From positions 3,204,501 to 3,268,500 of the forward strand of contig OX637795.1 in the NCBI GenBank assembly GCA_951802425.1: a stretch of DNA of 64,000 bases, read 5' to 3'. The DNA is from Clavaria fumosa (Eukaryota; Basidiomycota; Agaricomycetes; Agaricales; Clavariaceae). Shown here piece by piece: positions 31,234-43,975 of this stretch. Made by a program: the position numbers and the translations under genes. Under the pieces are notes generated by a model that was given only the letters and a program-made list of their open reading frames with translations, was not told where the DNA came from and ran no database searches. How positions within the stretch are numbered: the stretch's first letter is position 1; each line of letters starts with the position of its first letter.

Positions 31234-33749
31234 ATGCCCAAAGCAGTCTCGAATCTCCTACGATCCGCCGTTGGTAGAGCCACGCGCCCTTTCCGCTCGC
31301 GTCCTGGTGACAGCGGCGACGAGGACAAACCACACGCGTGTGGTCATTGTCCTACGCGTTTTAAGAAACGGTCCGATCTTGCAAGACACGAGAAGATCCA
31401 CCTTTCGCGTGAAGAAAGGGATATAATGTGCGTTGGTATCATTCGTCAATCTTCTTGCTTTGTCTTTGTCTTGTTCTTTTTGTTGTCTTTGTACTCTCAA
31501 CTCTCCATTCTTTGTCCTTCCTCTCCACTTTCTACCTCTTACTCCTTCCTCACTTCTCATGATGCCCTCCCCTCATCATTGTCCCTTTGCGTTTGTTCCA
31601 TCACCACTCCCCTCGCCACTCCCCCTCGCCATTGACCCCCTTTGTTGTCCATCCACCTCGACGCCAAACTGACTCTTACTCACAAAACCATTCGTGTTAC
31701 ATACAGTTCATTCAAGTGTGACGCGCCCGGATGCTCAGCATCGTTTCTACAAAAGTCGGGGCTTCGGTCGCACCAGAGGACACAGTGAGTGGCTCACTTT
31801 GTCAATATTCAAACGAGACAAAGAAACTCAACATCCAATCTTTACACAGCACTGGCGAACGACTCTCCTGTCCTGAATGTGAATTCAAGACTTCCGACAA
31901 TGGCTCATTGTCGCGCCACCGCAAGAATCTCCATGGCCATGCCCGCAAGGCAGGCGGCCGTAGCAGGACATCGTCGTCCTCTACGTCGGACCATACATCT
32001 TTCTCGACTTCGACTTCCTCAATGTTGCCAGAAATACAGCTACCCGAGGTCCCTGTCGTGCCTTCCACGCCTGCGGCTTCTTTAATGTCTTCCTCGTCAG
32101 AGCCAGTCATAGTAGAGCGGCCACCGACGGCTCCCACACCCGAAGTACCTGCTGTGTCGTCCACGCCCCCACTGTTTTTGGCGCCTTCAGCATTAGAACC
32201 ACCCATCGCGAACCAACCCCCTCCAGCAGTTACGGACGCTCTTCCTACTACGCCAGAACTGTCGGAATCCCCCGCAGATGGGGCATACGCTTCAACAGGC
32301 GCTTCTTTCGAAACATACCACCACTTCCAAGCTTACAACTTTCCACACCAACATACTCTAGAGTTTGTTCCTTCCCTGCCGATCTTTGCCAACGACCGGC
32401 CTCCCTCGGAAATGCCAACTGAGCCTTTGGTATACGGGACTTCCGGAACATCGTCACCCTCCCTACAAACCCCGGTCCTAACACCAGAGGACGAGACTTG
32501 GGATGCCATTCCCGATCAGAAGCAACTTACCGGTTGTGAAGGACATTTGAATACCTGGAGCGGCGATCTGTCTCCTGTCAATTTACCCTCTCTGTTGAAT
32601 CTGCCAATCAATGTCCATTCCGATGTCGTCTCGGCTCATTCTCCATGTACCCCAACTGTCAAAGTGGCGTCTACGCCGCCTTTCGATGATGGATCTGCCA
32701 CCCCAGGTGCGTCTTTAGACTATCTAATTTGCACGAAAGGATTTAATCATGGATCGCTCGCAGTGGCTGCACCATTTTGTGGTTCGAACCATACAGCCAA
32801 CCCAGAGTTCATCTCCCAAGGAAGTGACGTACCTTATCCCGCGGATTCCACTTCAACACCGTCTCAACTCGGCGGAACAGCGCCCCTGACTCGGAACTCG
32901 CTGGCGTCAGCCCTGTCTTATGAGACCTCCTCCCCGTCAACGCCCAAGGGATCACTCCCGCAGCAGAACGCTATGTACAACAACCCAGACGTCGCCATGA
33001 ATTCGGCATTACCCAACTCATACAGCCACGACCCTCAGTTGCTTCGCTTGGACGGCAAACCAATTTCCCCGGAAATATCTGCCAACCCCGTGAACTCTTT
33101 CACCTACTGGCCGGAAAACCTTTCCCCATTTTTGATGTCGAAAGAGCGTGCCGGGAATGCTACTCCCGTTTCCAACATGGGTCCTCCTGGATTTGCCCAT
33201 ACATATCCCACCAACCTCCCAATGTTCGGTCCTAAGCCACCTTCTTGGCCGTCTGACGTTGCGCCTTCTGCCACCAATCTTGCGTTCGCTCCGTTGGCAC
33301 AGGCTGAACAAACGCTGTTGCGTCCACCTCGTGACCCGGTGCCCAAGTTGCATGAAGCCATGCCAAAGGCTGTACATGCTCTTCCACGACATCACCAGCG
33401 CCACCCCAACCCTATTCCCAACACCGGCTACTCCCAGCTCGGGCCCATCAGGACTGACTCTCATCAGACGAAGTCGGCGCCATACGTTCTGCCTCGGGGG
33501 CGGAAGGCTTCGGGACCCGGCGCGAAGCCTCCTTCACTAGAGGAGCTGCTGATCGCGGCTGCCGCAGAAACTGCCGCACGCAACGCCGACGAGGCGGCGC
33601 AGTGGCTCGAGTCTCTGCCGCGCGAAGAGCAGACACGTATCATGCGCAAATTCTCGCTGTCTAACCTTCCTCGGTCGGATCTCCTGGACTTCCTCCAAAC
33701 AATGGGGGCATTCTACTTTAGGCACCCGCCACGTCTGGAGCCCCTCTAG
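31234..33749 (+). CDS. C2H2 zinc-finger protein, unit 2
   Basis: Exons 31234-31427, 31707-31784 and 31850-33749 sum to 2172 bases, 723 residues plus stop. Finger 1 is HACGHCPTRFKKRSDLARH-EKIH; fingers 2 and 3 have the same sequence as in the unit 1 protein. The long Pro/Ser/Thr region has an additional block of about 130 residues (from ISQGSDVPYPAD to PTNLPMFGP) that unit 1 lacks, and it lacks the short block unit 1 has after HEAMP. The C-terminal helical segment is nearly identical. It is probably a transcription factor. It sits downstream of the surface-protein gene in the same orientation in both units, which raises the possibility that the two act together, but nothing in the sequence proves it. 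Confidence 0.92.
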
Positions 33750-35375
33750 CCCGACGCTAAATTTCTGTATATTTTTTTCTCGATTTCTTGTTTATCTCTC
33801 ATCTCTTTCTCAGACTCTTGGAGCAACCCTTTCATCCTAGTCCACATTATTCTGCTCTCGCGGATCATTCCACAATCGATTGCTTTTTATCCTTTCTTAC
33901 CATTCAAATCACAGAACATCCTTCAATCGACTGCCCTTTCATTGTACATACCTCCCTTCCCTGCATCTCGTGGTCTTCAATGACTGCTGCTTCTCTCCAC
34001 ATGCTATTGGATATCACTTCCATCGGATTTGTTTTTCGCTGTTATTTTCTGCTCACCTCCGTAACGGGACATCGGGACGGCTATTCTTATTCCATACTCT
34101 ATAAGGCTGTACCTGAACTCCGTTTGCTTCCCTGTATGTAGATCAATGTATCGTTTGCATGTGCTCCAACCACGATGTCAAGTAAATTCGTGCGCAACGC
34201 CGTCTTGTAGCGCGGAGCCTGTGCCTGGGGTTCTCCTTCAAGCCCTGAAGCTTGAAGCTTGAAGCTTTTGCTGGAAGCCTCCTCGTGAGAATCGCACATT
34301 CAGGGAAGCAAAGCCTTTTCTGGCCGCCACGAATTCGGAAGGCATGCGCCAGGACAGGACCGTACCACAAGGGGCGGCAGTCCTTCAAAACGAGTCCACA
34401 TGCAGTTACTCCTTGGTGTTACTGGAAGACAAACGTGTAATGTGGAAGTGGAGGTCAGATCCATATTGTAGAACTAACCAGTCCAGCGAATACGCCTTGT
34501 CGTGGAAAAGGAAGCTCTAACTCAACGCGGATGATCGTTGCTTCTTACGCCTTTTGACCGCGCCCGCATGGGTCCTCCGGAGAATCGGGCTGGATTAGAA
34601 GGCAAGTACAGTTTGTAGTGTGTTGACGAAGAGACCCAACGACGGCATACCTATCTTAGCAAGGCAATCTCGGAAGGGGCCAGCAACCCGTCAACGACCG
34701 CAAAGGGGACCCTTTGACTGCTTTGTGTTCCGTCTGTACACGAGGGGAGATACAGTAGATAAGTCGTCGGAATCTTGATGAGTACTGTACGGCATACCCT
34801 TTGAGGATGGTGGCGTTGCGGCGTCAGGGTCAACCAACTTGTGTGAAAACCAACGTCGCTGCTCAGGCTCGTTCCGCCGTCAAAAGCTCTGCCTGTCAAT
34901 CTCACGCTCGCCATCTGCAAGAGGTGGATCTGGTTGGCGACTCCACGGAGTCCGCACCGGAAGCGACCCTGCGATGCTTGAGAGACGTCTCCAAGGCGCT
35001 CACGATGACTCTAGGTCTCACCGTCTCAGAAGGCCCCATTGACCTTACATGTACGGGTAAGCTCTCAGCCTTATCTACCGAAATTGCGCCTCAAGAACAC
35101 ACGAGGTGCAGATATCGATAAGCGTGCAACCTAGGAACATACGCACACGACCATCCCGGTCCGTCCTCCCTCTGTGGCGTGTCGTTTATTGCCATTTACT
35201 TCTCAGAAAGCTTGGCACCGTGTGGAGTCGGCCGATCGAGCTCGCACGGACTTATGGTCGTTATCTTTGCTTGCCCTTTCAGTCCGGGGCCGATAAGCAT
35301 GGCGCCTCTCGATTACATATAATAGGCCTTGCGAGCTTTTTGCAGTACTTCTCCCGTTTTCTGACATCTCACGCC
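33750..35375. other. unit 2 end and DUR3 upstream region
   Basis: 33750-34358 is the shared 3' flank. 34438-34517 matches the eroded block at 14337-14402 and 34530-34930 matches 19255-19560, so this flank is also made of duplicated pieces. Open frames at 34801-35121 show no domain. 35122-35375 should hold the DUR3 promoter. Confidence 0.5.
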
Positions 35376-38300
35376 ATGGTTGTCGAACACGTTCTTCCTG
35401 AAGGAGCTGGGTATGGAGTCGGTAAGCCATAAGATGGTTTCTGTAAATTGTTTAGGCTCACCTTGGACAACAGTATGCGGTGAGAGATGATCAATTCACC
35501 CGCGGTTGTGGTGTTGAGTACCATACTCGCCCAGGGATTGGGCTGTTTTTCAGCGCTTTCATGCTAACCCTGACAGCCATACAAGCCCGATACACGGGAT
35601 ATTCTCCCTCGAATTCAGAGGAGTTCAGTACCGCATCTAGAAGCGTCAAACCTGGTTTGATTGCGTCCGGCATAGTCAGCGCGTGGACTTGGGGTGAGTC
35701 AACACCACCGCTGCCACAGCGATTTCGATATGACGACGCCGGTTACGTGCAGCTGCGACTTTGGTGAGTGTCTCCCGTCCGTAATGACTGGCAACGCCCA
35801 ACCACAAACGTTGCGAAGCTTCAATCAAGTGCAGTCGCTTATAAATATGGTATCTCGGGACCTTGGTGGTCAGTTATCGAGTCAGTGTCATAACCGATGC
35901 ATATCTTGATAAGATCTTCAGGTACGGCGCAGGAGCGACCGTTCAAGTTCTCTTATTTGCCCAGGTGCGGTACCTTCCCCTACCTGACTTAGAGACACCA
36001 CATGATTCGCCCCCCCAAAGCTTGCTGCCAAGCTGAAGCTGAACGCCCCATACGCACATACCTTCCTAGAAATAATCGGCCAACGATGGGGCACCTTTGC
36101 GCACCTTGTATTCATGTTTTTCGGGTTCGTGAACAGCTCATTGCATCTGCGACTCGCATAACCACCTTTAACTGATGCATCTCTTCGAGCGCAGTCTTGC
36201 CACCAACATTATCGTCTCCTCGATGCTCATCTTGGGCGGATCGGCGACGGTGTCTGATCTGACTGGAATGAGCACAATCGCTGTAAGCTATCATTCACTA
36301 TATCTGGAACTGGTGACTGATCGACCACCAGGCATGTTTCCTCATCCCGCTCGGCGTTTCCATTTACGTCATAGTAGGCGGTATGCGTTCGACGCTTCTC
36401 TGCGATTAGTGCGTATCGTGTTGTCTTAACCTGCTATGCCGAGGGATTTCTGATCGGATATAGCACTCATACCACTGTCCTCTTCGCCATCATTCTCACT
36501 TTCGTTTTCACCGTGTATGCCACATCGCCGAAGATTGGCTCACCGGATGCCATGTATCGCTTGCTCACAGCGGCGGCTAAGGTAGCTCCTGTCAGCGGCA
36601 ATGCGCACGGATCGTATGTTACAATGAGGAGCAAAAATGGGTGGGAACTAGTTTTCTGTTCCCCGCCAGACACAGACTTTCTAATAAGCCTTGATAAGTT
36701 TGATCTTCGGTGTGATTAATGTGATTGGCAACTTCGCCACAGTATTCCAGGATCAGGCATATTGGCAAAGTACGTCATTCGAAGGGGCATTTTGTCAATT
36801 CACCTCATCGTGCCTGACTCTCCACAGGAGCTATTGCTTCCAGGCCAGCCACGACGGTGAAGGCGTACTTGCTTGGTGGCCTAGCATGGTATACACCCTG
36901 TTCTTGCCCATTTTGCTCAAGTCATTGATTTGTACCTAAGGTTTGCGATTCCATTCACATTTGCAACGACTCTAGGGCTTGCAGCGGTTGCCCTCCGTGG
37001 AGACCCCGCCATGAAGGTCCTCACGGCGCATGATGTCTCCGCTGGCCTTCCGGCTTCGGCAGCTGCCTCTGCCCTGCTCGGACAGAGCGGCGCGGCGGCG
37101 GTCTTGGTGCTGCTCTTCTTGGCCGTGACGAGCGCGAGCAGCGCAGAGCTCATCGCTGTCAGCTCCATCTTAACCTACGACGTGTACAAGGTAATTTACA
37201 CAAGAACCCTTCGAAGTCTGCGATCTCTCTCTGACGACGAGACGCGGGCAGAAATATATCAACCCAGAAGCGACGGAGGCCCAGATCTTGCGCATGGGGC
37301 ATGCAATGGTAAGCTTAGCGAACTGTGTGTTTCCGTGTTGCCTGATCACTTATTCGGGGTATTAGGTTGCTTTCTTTGGAATTTGCATGGCCCTCGCTGG
37401 CGTCATCTTTTTCTTCATTGGCGTCTCGATGGGATGGCTTTATGTGATTATCTTGCCTTTCTGTGTGTTGTACGTAGTCTCAACAATGGTGCAGACATTC
37501 ATGGGTGTTATCCTCGGATCGGCGGTCGTCCCCATCGCCCTCGCTATCACATGGTCAAAGGCCAACAAGTGGGGCTGCATCATCGGTAGTATAGCTGGGT
37601 TCGTGGCAGGAATCATCGCCTGGTTGGTCACCACCAGCAGCCTCAACCATGGCGTCATCAACGTCATTGTGCGTCCTGTCACATCTCCATCCGTATTTGT
37701 GCTCCACTGTTTGACGTGGGTTCGTTCTCAGACGAGCGGAGGAGATTACGAAATGCTTGCCGGTAATCTAGCATCAATCGGTGTGGGAGGCATCATCGCG
37801 ACGGTGGTGTCTTACGTCGTATGCTTCTCGTCTTGCCAGCACTTTTTTCAGCGGCGTCGCTCACGAGAGACCCTCTAGTGGCCAGAAGATTACGACTTTG
37901 AAGAGACACGCGCGATTAACGCCCGTGTTCGTCGGGCCAGCTCTTCTGCGCAGGCGGACGTGAAGAATTCCGACGAGAAGGCTGATTCCGTCTCCAATGA
38001 CTCGGTGACTGAGGAGCTGGATCCGGTTGCGCTGAACAAGGCGTTCAAGTTCGCCGCCAATAGCTCTATCGCCCTCGTACGTCCTGTTCTTTTCTTAGTG
38101 ATATATCTCTAACGCGGGCGGGCGCCGAGGGCAGTTCGCAATAATGATCGTCATTATTCCCTTGCCGTTGTTCTTCTCCTCGGTTATCTACGGCGTAAAG
38201 GGCTTCACCACGTGGGTCGTGATCGGTATCATCTGGACCTTCTTGTCGGCATTCACGGTGGTATGTTTCTTTTTCGCTCTTCTTCTCTTCGCCACGCCGC

Positions 38301-38528
38301 TCGGCTTCAGGCGTTCATAGACTCACTCGTCACGCCCAGGTACTGTACCCTCTGTTCGAGAGCAGAGTCGCACTGTTCATGATCGGGAAGGGAATAGTAA
38401 AGGTGAACAACGCTCCTGTTCACGCGCGTTATGTTCTTCTTACCTCACCGACTTTCAAGGATTTGTTTACGAAAGGGAATGGCCAATACACGCCGTCGCA
38501 GGAGGTGACGAAACGTGAGGCAGCGTGA
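35376..38528 (+). CDS. DUR3: DUR3-type urea active transporter (SSS family)
   Basis: I traced about 15 exons. The start is ATG at 35376 (MVVEHVLPEGAGYGV), exons then give GIGLFFSAFMLTLTAIQARY, SEEFSTASRSVKPGLIASG, WAATLLQSSAVAYKYG, GPWWYGAGATVQVLLFAQ, then LLCDYTHTTVLFAIILTFVF, INVIGNFATVFQDQAYWQ, AVTSASSAELIAVSSILTYD, and TWSKANKWGCIIGS, ending KREAA at 38528. These are the conserved blocks of fungal DUR3, a plasma-membrane, proton- or sodium-coupled importer of urea (and polyamines) in nitrogen nutrition, with about 15 membrane segments. Exon 3 (35753-35763) is only 11 bases and encodes the AATL of the conserved motif. No frame break was found. In fungi such genes are usually repressed by ammonium; I did not identify regulatory sites. 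Confidence 0.9.
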
Positions 38529-39214
38529 AACTGTCAGGGAAGACGTGGAGAGAATTTTGGGGTGGAGTGAACTGATGGTTTACATCCATTTGTAAGCCTA
38601 CCAAAGGAATACATGTAACAAACGCCGTAGCAAGAGATACAATACGAGGCGATGATGGAGACTTGCCCCTCGCATCAGTCACGGACCGGTATAGAACGGG
38701 TATCTCCACACTTCGCGCTTGAGCGGATACTCAATAGACAGTATAGTGGCCAAGGACGTACGGTCTCGGCGATTCACTGTATCAAGCGTTCTGCTCTCTT
38801 CAACATGAACGGCATTGAAACGTGTACCCTGGGCGCCACTAGCTGAAACTAGCTTGAAAAACGAATGGTGTTCTCCTGCTCACCCACGGGCTTATGTCCG
38901 TCTCCACCTGCGCGTTATCGAGATTACTGGTCTCGCACATAGTTGTCCGACCCTTCTTGGCCTGCACTACGCCCCTCACGACCTCCTCAGCCACTTTGGC
39001 GTCTCAGAGCTGCAGAGGGAGGAATTCCTCGACTGAAGCCTCATCTAGATCGCAGGTGATCGCTACCTCGATGTCGTCCACCGCTTTTCTGAAATCCGCG
39101 AACCGCGATTTGCCGTCGCCTCTGCAAGCGGCACGCCCGCAAACAGACTCAGGTTAGCTGCGTCGATACGACTTGTCAATTGACACAACCCTTCTCTCAC
39201 TCACCACAGATAAC
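38529..39214. other. intergenic
   Basis: Between DUR3 and the reductase gene. A minus-strand stretch near 39005-39160 (KSRFADFRKAVDDIEVAI ... ASVEEFLPLQL) reads plausibly as protein but is short, with no start, no domain and no continuation. I leave it uncalled. Confidence 0.4.
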
Positions 39215-40786
39215 ATGTCAAAAAAGGACGTACTCCTTGTCGGTTACGGTGCTGTCGGTGCCGTTTGTATGTAGCTTATCCAAGTCCAACAACAGTCGAC
39301 GATATGACCGTAGTTTGGCGACTCCCTTCTAGTTGCCTTGATCCTCACGCGCGGCGGGCACGCAAACGTCACAGTCGTTGCTCGCAGCTTTGATGCCGTT
39401 CAAAGTCAGTCGTCCACCATCGTGTGGTCCGTTAAACGGCCCGTCATTTCCTTTGGCAGAGTCTGGAATGAATTTCGACAGTGAACAGTTCGGGAAGGTT
39501 TCTCATTTTAGACCTTATAGAGGTTCGTCACACTTCTCATATAATATACTTATATTATCTGAGGAACCACCAGTGGTCAAGTCCATCCAAGACGCGCTAG
39601 ACAGACCGTACGCCTACGCCTTCCTTGCCACGAAAGCCGTCCCAGACGTGATCAAGACATCCACTATCCTTGCCCCGCTCCTCGAGCACCACCACCGCAC
39701 CTACAGCCAACAGCCCACCTATGTCCTCCTCCAAAATGGCCTCAATGTCGAAGCGGATCTCTACAATACTCTCCTCCACCTCGGTGTGGGTGATACACCG
39801 ACGGTTGTGGGTTCCGCACTGGGGATCGTCGCTGCGTTTGCAGATAACGTGACTGTTCGGCATGGAAACTTCGTCAGTTATATCTGTCGTCCCTGCTTTT
39901 ATTGTTGTAAATATGACGATCCTTCCCAGACTCGCTTGACGATAGGCATCTACCGACACGACGACTATCTCACGGACATCAATACGCCCTCTGAAACGGC
40001 GCTCTTGTCCGAGCTCGCTTCCCTCCTCGAGGGCTCCCTTCCTCAAATCGAAGCTGGGATGGGCAAAGGCACAAACCCCAAAGTAACCATCACCCCGCGT
40101 TTGCACCATGCCAAATTCTTGAAGAACCTCTGGAACATTGTGTTTTCGCCCTTTGCCGCTCTCACGCGGTCCCCCGTGCAGGCGGTTTTCCGCCCGCCGC
40201 CTCCGCCGCCACGTGATGGGGAAAATGAAAGACAGGCGTGGGACCCTTACGTAGCCCCCCAGACAAGGGAGCTTGTGGAGGCGCACACTATTCCTGCGAT
40301 CCGGGCCGCCCTCGCTGAAGTCATCAGTATAGGTGCCCCACCATATTCCACATTATTCCTGTCTCATTTTTCAACGTACTACTGGTCACGTAGCGCGTGC
40401 CCTCGGCTGGCCAGATGCCCCCGAGTCTGAAGGTGGATTACCCAGTAGCGCAGCAGACGACACGATCAAGCTGACGCGCGATGTCACGTCGCAGCCCGGA
40501 TCCTGGCACCGCACAAGCATGCTTGCGGACGTCGATGCGGGCGATCGCGGTTGGCCGAAGCCGATTGAGGTCGAAGTTATTGTGGGCGAGGCTGTCAGAT
40601 TGGCGAAGGCCCTAGGGGTGGCTGTTCCGGTGCGTGCTTTATGCATTGGTCAATTTGTGATTGATGTATGGTGTTTGGGATGTGTAGCGTTTGGAGATGT
40701 TGTATGCGCTTTTGTTAGTCGTGCAGAACCAGATCTTGCGCAGGATCGAGGAGAAAAAGTCTCAGCAGAAAGCGGATCAAGCATAA
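39215..40786 (+). CDS. ketopantoate reductase family protein (ApbA/PanE), copy 1
   Basis: Seven exons (39215-39266, 39333-39404, 39460-39522, 39574-39872, 39930-40332, 40394-40629, 40688-40786) sum to 1224 bases, 407 residues plus stop. The N-terminus MSKKDVLLVGYGAVGAV carries the GxGxxG dinucleotide-binding motif. Conserved family parts follow: TKAVPDVIKT, PTYVLLQNGLNVEADL, VGSALGIV, KFLKNLWNIVF and the C-terminal IEVEVIVGEAVRLAKALGV ... LYALLLVVQNQILRRIE. The family reduces 2-oxo acids such as ketopantoate with NADPH. Fungal paralogues of this longer type often have unknown substrates, so pantothenate synthesis is possible but not shown. A paralogue lies on the opposite strand at 52250-53791. 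Confidence 0.9.
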
Positions 40787-41145
40787 ATTGGGTGCAATGG
40801 TGCTTAAACAGCTCGATGCTCATTCTAGAGTCGTGGGCAGACGATGAACTGTAGAACATTCATGAGATGGGGATGATGACTTGTCTCGATGTACATCAGC
40901 CTCTCTTTGGAAATTTTGAACTGGACCATTCCTGCACCCATGACATATCGTGCAGTTGAACTGCTCGCCATTTTTTCTTTTTTCTTTGGAAATGCTACTT
41001 GCGCCGGTGAAGTACGTAGGTACTGCAAATTCAGCCCACATGTCTAGATTCTGTCTAGTATATCTATCAATTTATCCGATTTGTCGCCTGCGCTTCTATA
41101 CACAAAATGGACTCAATTGCGTAGGTCGGCCGTGGCGACGACTCA
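40787..41145. other. convergent intergenic region
   Basis: 3' flank shared by the reductase gene (plus) and MFS copy 1 (minus). No feature seen. Confidence 0.5.
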
Positions 41146-43975
41146 TCACCGCAGAGGCTGTTCTTGAATAAACGCGCAGAATATGGTGGTCAGCACGTTG
41201 AGGGCGGTCGAGCATCCAAACACGACTCGCAGCGCGTCGGCGTACGACGCCACGGCGGCGCGTTGCAACTCGGGGGGTAGCGTGTGCAGAATCGCCGTCG
41301 AACGTCTGCGGCACCCATACCGACGCACGAGAGAAGTGAGCATCTGCAAGAAAGGCGGAAAACGGTAAGATCGGGCCGTACCGGATCTGGTCGATGACCT
41401 GCGGATTAGCGAATGAGTGCATGAGCTCTGGGACAAGTGAAACTGAAAAAAGAATATCCCGCCCGCTCACCTTGCTGGAATTGGGCACATGAATTCGCTC
41501 CCTGAGTTTCCGGAGCAGGACGGCCTGCAGGATGGCCCCGCTCAGGCTTACTCCTAAGACCTGTCCGGCCATGCGAAACAGATAGGTCGCTACACATTTT
41601 TATTTCAAGACGGCCCAGGGAGCGATTGAATGTGTCTATTAGGTTTCTCCCCGGAAACGAGGGAAGAAGCTGGACCGACCACCCGTAGCTACCGCCATCT
41701 CATCTTTAGAGACGTTGGAGATCATAGCCTTGAGAAGGAACAAAATTAGTTTACATGTCCATACAGTCGGGCTCGTTCGACGAACAATGAGTGTTGTCGT
41801 AATCACGCTGACAATCCCGAAACTATGTGGGGCGATGTCCCACATGAGGCGAAAACTCGACGTGTTGTCATCCCAAAGGGTGATGAACAACGCAGAGACG
41901 ACCGTCAAGAGTGACGACGCCAACGTTAAATTGTATAATTTGCCTGTCCGCTTCATCCACCTGATGTGATGGGTTGCATGAGCTCATTCTTAAACTGTGT
42001 AGGGGAAGTAGCGTGCCATCCTGCAAAGACGCTTCCCAGCGATACTGCGACCTATTTGTGTTGAGTAAACGTGTTAACGTCAACGTTGGCGCGCCGACTC
42101 GGAGTAGAAAGAAACAGTTCCCTCACCGAGTGGGGTAACAAGTGCAAGCCTTCAAGGAGAAGAAAGCAAGACATATGGAACGAGTATCCACAAATAAATA
42201 GATAAAATCAGCAATGGATTGACAAACGAAGGAGAGATAAGATGAACCAGAGACTTTGGCAGACTCCAACTTGACAGCAGAGAAGTACTGTCGGTTTCAA
42301 ATAAATTTGTTGAAGAATGCCACCAACGAATGAGGAAACGCAGGAAGAGAGTCAAGCATACCAGTGGGAGATTAAAGAACTTCGTGTGAGAAAAATGCGC
42401 ATGAGCCTCCATAGAGTTCGGCAGATAAAGCCTCTCAGCCAGGGCTCACCATAAAAAATGCCGAAATGCTCGCCACCAAATCAGCCAATGCGACCGCGAG
42501 CGGGGTGCGGCGTGCAATGAGACCCAACGGCAAGATGGGAAGGCGTGCAAACCGCCGCTCGACTATAACGAACAATATGGCGCACACGATGCTAGCTCCG
42601 ATCGGCACATACCACACCGCGCGCGATAGTGACCAAGACAATCCCTCTTCTGCCGGCGCCGTCACTTCCGCCTCCTCCGTAAACCGTAGGTGAATGCCGA
42701 GCAGAAGACACCCCACGCTCCCTGCGAGCGTTAGCGCCCCGAGAATGTCCAGTCGGGCGAGCTTCTCCCTGATACTGCCGCTATGATTGCTCGCACCAGC
42801 GTCGTCCTTACCGTCGGAGTTGTAAAAAGACGGCGGACCCTTAACATTGAAAGCCACGAGAATGGCGGAAACGAAGAACAAGGGTGTTTGCAAGAGAAAC
42901 ACAGCCCTCCTGTCAAACATTTTGGCCAGGGCCAAGTCACAATCAGTCGTCCATTGTAGCGGATGACGTACCATCCGAAAGCGTTGTCGACCCAACCGGA
43001 CAAGGACCCTCCAAGACCAGAACCGAGTCCGAAAACACTTGGAGGACATTGAACAAGATGGAAGGCAATGTGTGAGACGATGTGTGACCCACATGTTGCT
43101 CAGGCCTTGATATAAGCCACGTTGCTTCCTGTATCAGCGTGGCTGAGACGTCCAAACAACGGGAAGAGTACGAGGACACTTACAGAGGAACAAGGTCTGT
43201 CATAGTGACGTTAGAAACTGGAAGGAAAGCCGCGTTGTAAGCTTGAGTAGGCAAGCCTCAATCGCTTGACATCTGACCTGTCATGATGCTGTACATAAAA
43301 GTCAGACGACATGCGCCAATTCAGGTAACATGACATGCGGGAACCTACCCTCCGCCACCCATACCAGCGATGGCCCGTGCCAAGATCAGGGTAGTCATAC
43401 TCGGTGCTAAGCCACACGCGATTGTCCCGGAGGCTGCATTCCAGTATGTCTGACTCTGAATCGAACGAACGAGAAATGCAATGTTAGACTCACCAAAAAA
43501 AGAAAGCGCAAGGAGCATTGCTGTCCTACGCCCTGTGACGTCGGACAATCGACCTGCCGATAGACTTCTCTTCAGTACAACTTCACATGGCACTATTGGG
43601 ATGGAATACACCAGCCTCTCACCGTACAAAGGCGTGAAGCAGCACATGGACATGAGGTACGCTGTCCCTATATGAGACGCTCGATGCGACTCCTGAAAAT
43701 AGCTTCCAATGGGTGTCAACATCGTTGCCGCCATGGTAGCTACATGGTGCAAGGATGGATCAGACGGCCATAGTGAAGCGATGTTACATACCATCCAAAG
43801 CACTGAGGAAAAGAGGAAGCCAAAGGGCGACTAATGTCCACACAAGGTCTCTCTTGGAGATGGAAGCGGCGGTTGCAATATCAGTTTCGTGGTCTTCATC
43901 AGCTAAAAAATGATTCTGGGGAGATGAAGGTACACGGCTGCCGAGCAAGGGATCTGTTTCTGCCCCAGACGCCAT
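41146..43975 (-). CDS. MFS transporter, copy 1 (DHA2/vacuolar amino acid type)
   Basis: Minus-strand gene from ATG at 43975 (MASGAETDPLLGSRVPSS) to the stop at 41146 (FIQEQPLR). Many short introns. Exon blocks include LVWTLVALWLPLFLSALD, MLTPIGSYFQESHRASH, MSMCCFTPLYG joined to GRLSDVTGRRTAMLLAL (MFS motif A), GTIACGLAPSM, LARAIAGMGGGG, FGLGSGLGG, DRRAVFLLQTPLFF, RLDILGALTLAGSVGCLLL and LPPELQRAAVASYADALRVVF. These are typical of 14-segment fungal MFS proteins related to vacuolar basic amino acid and Fnx1-type carriers. The LL of DPLLG near the N-terminus fits a dileucine vacuolar-sorting signal. Substrate unknown. Confidence 0.85.

Larger units (their letters stand above)
24868..34358. repeat. 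tandem segmental duplication, unit 2
   Basis: Second unit, offset about 9515 bp from unit 1 at its left end. It has one copy instead of two of the 780-bp repeat, a greatly enlarged Cys-rich protein gene, its own insert (29385-29965) and a longer zinc-finger gene. It ends at AGGACAGG (34351-34358), the sequence that ends unit 1. Confidence 0.9.

Noticed and set aside
35480..38528. DUR3 as a pseudogene
   Set aside because: The apparent frame breaks all vanish when short introns with proper GT-AG ends are removed.
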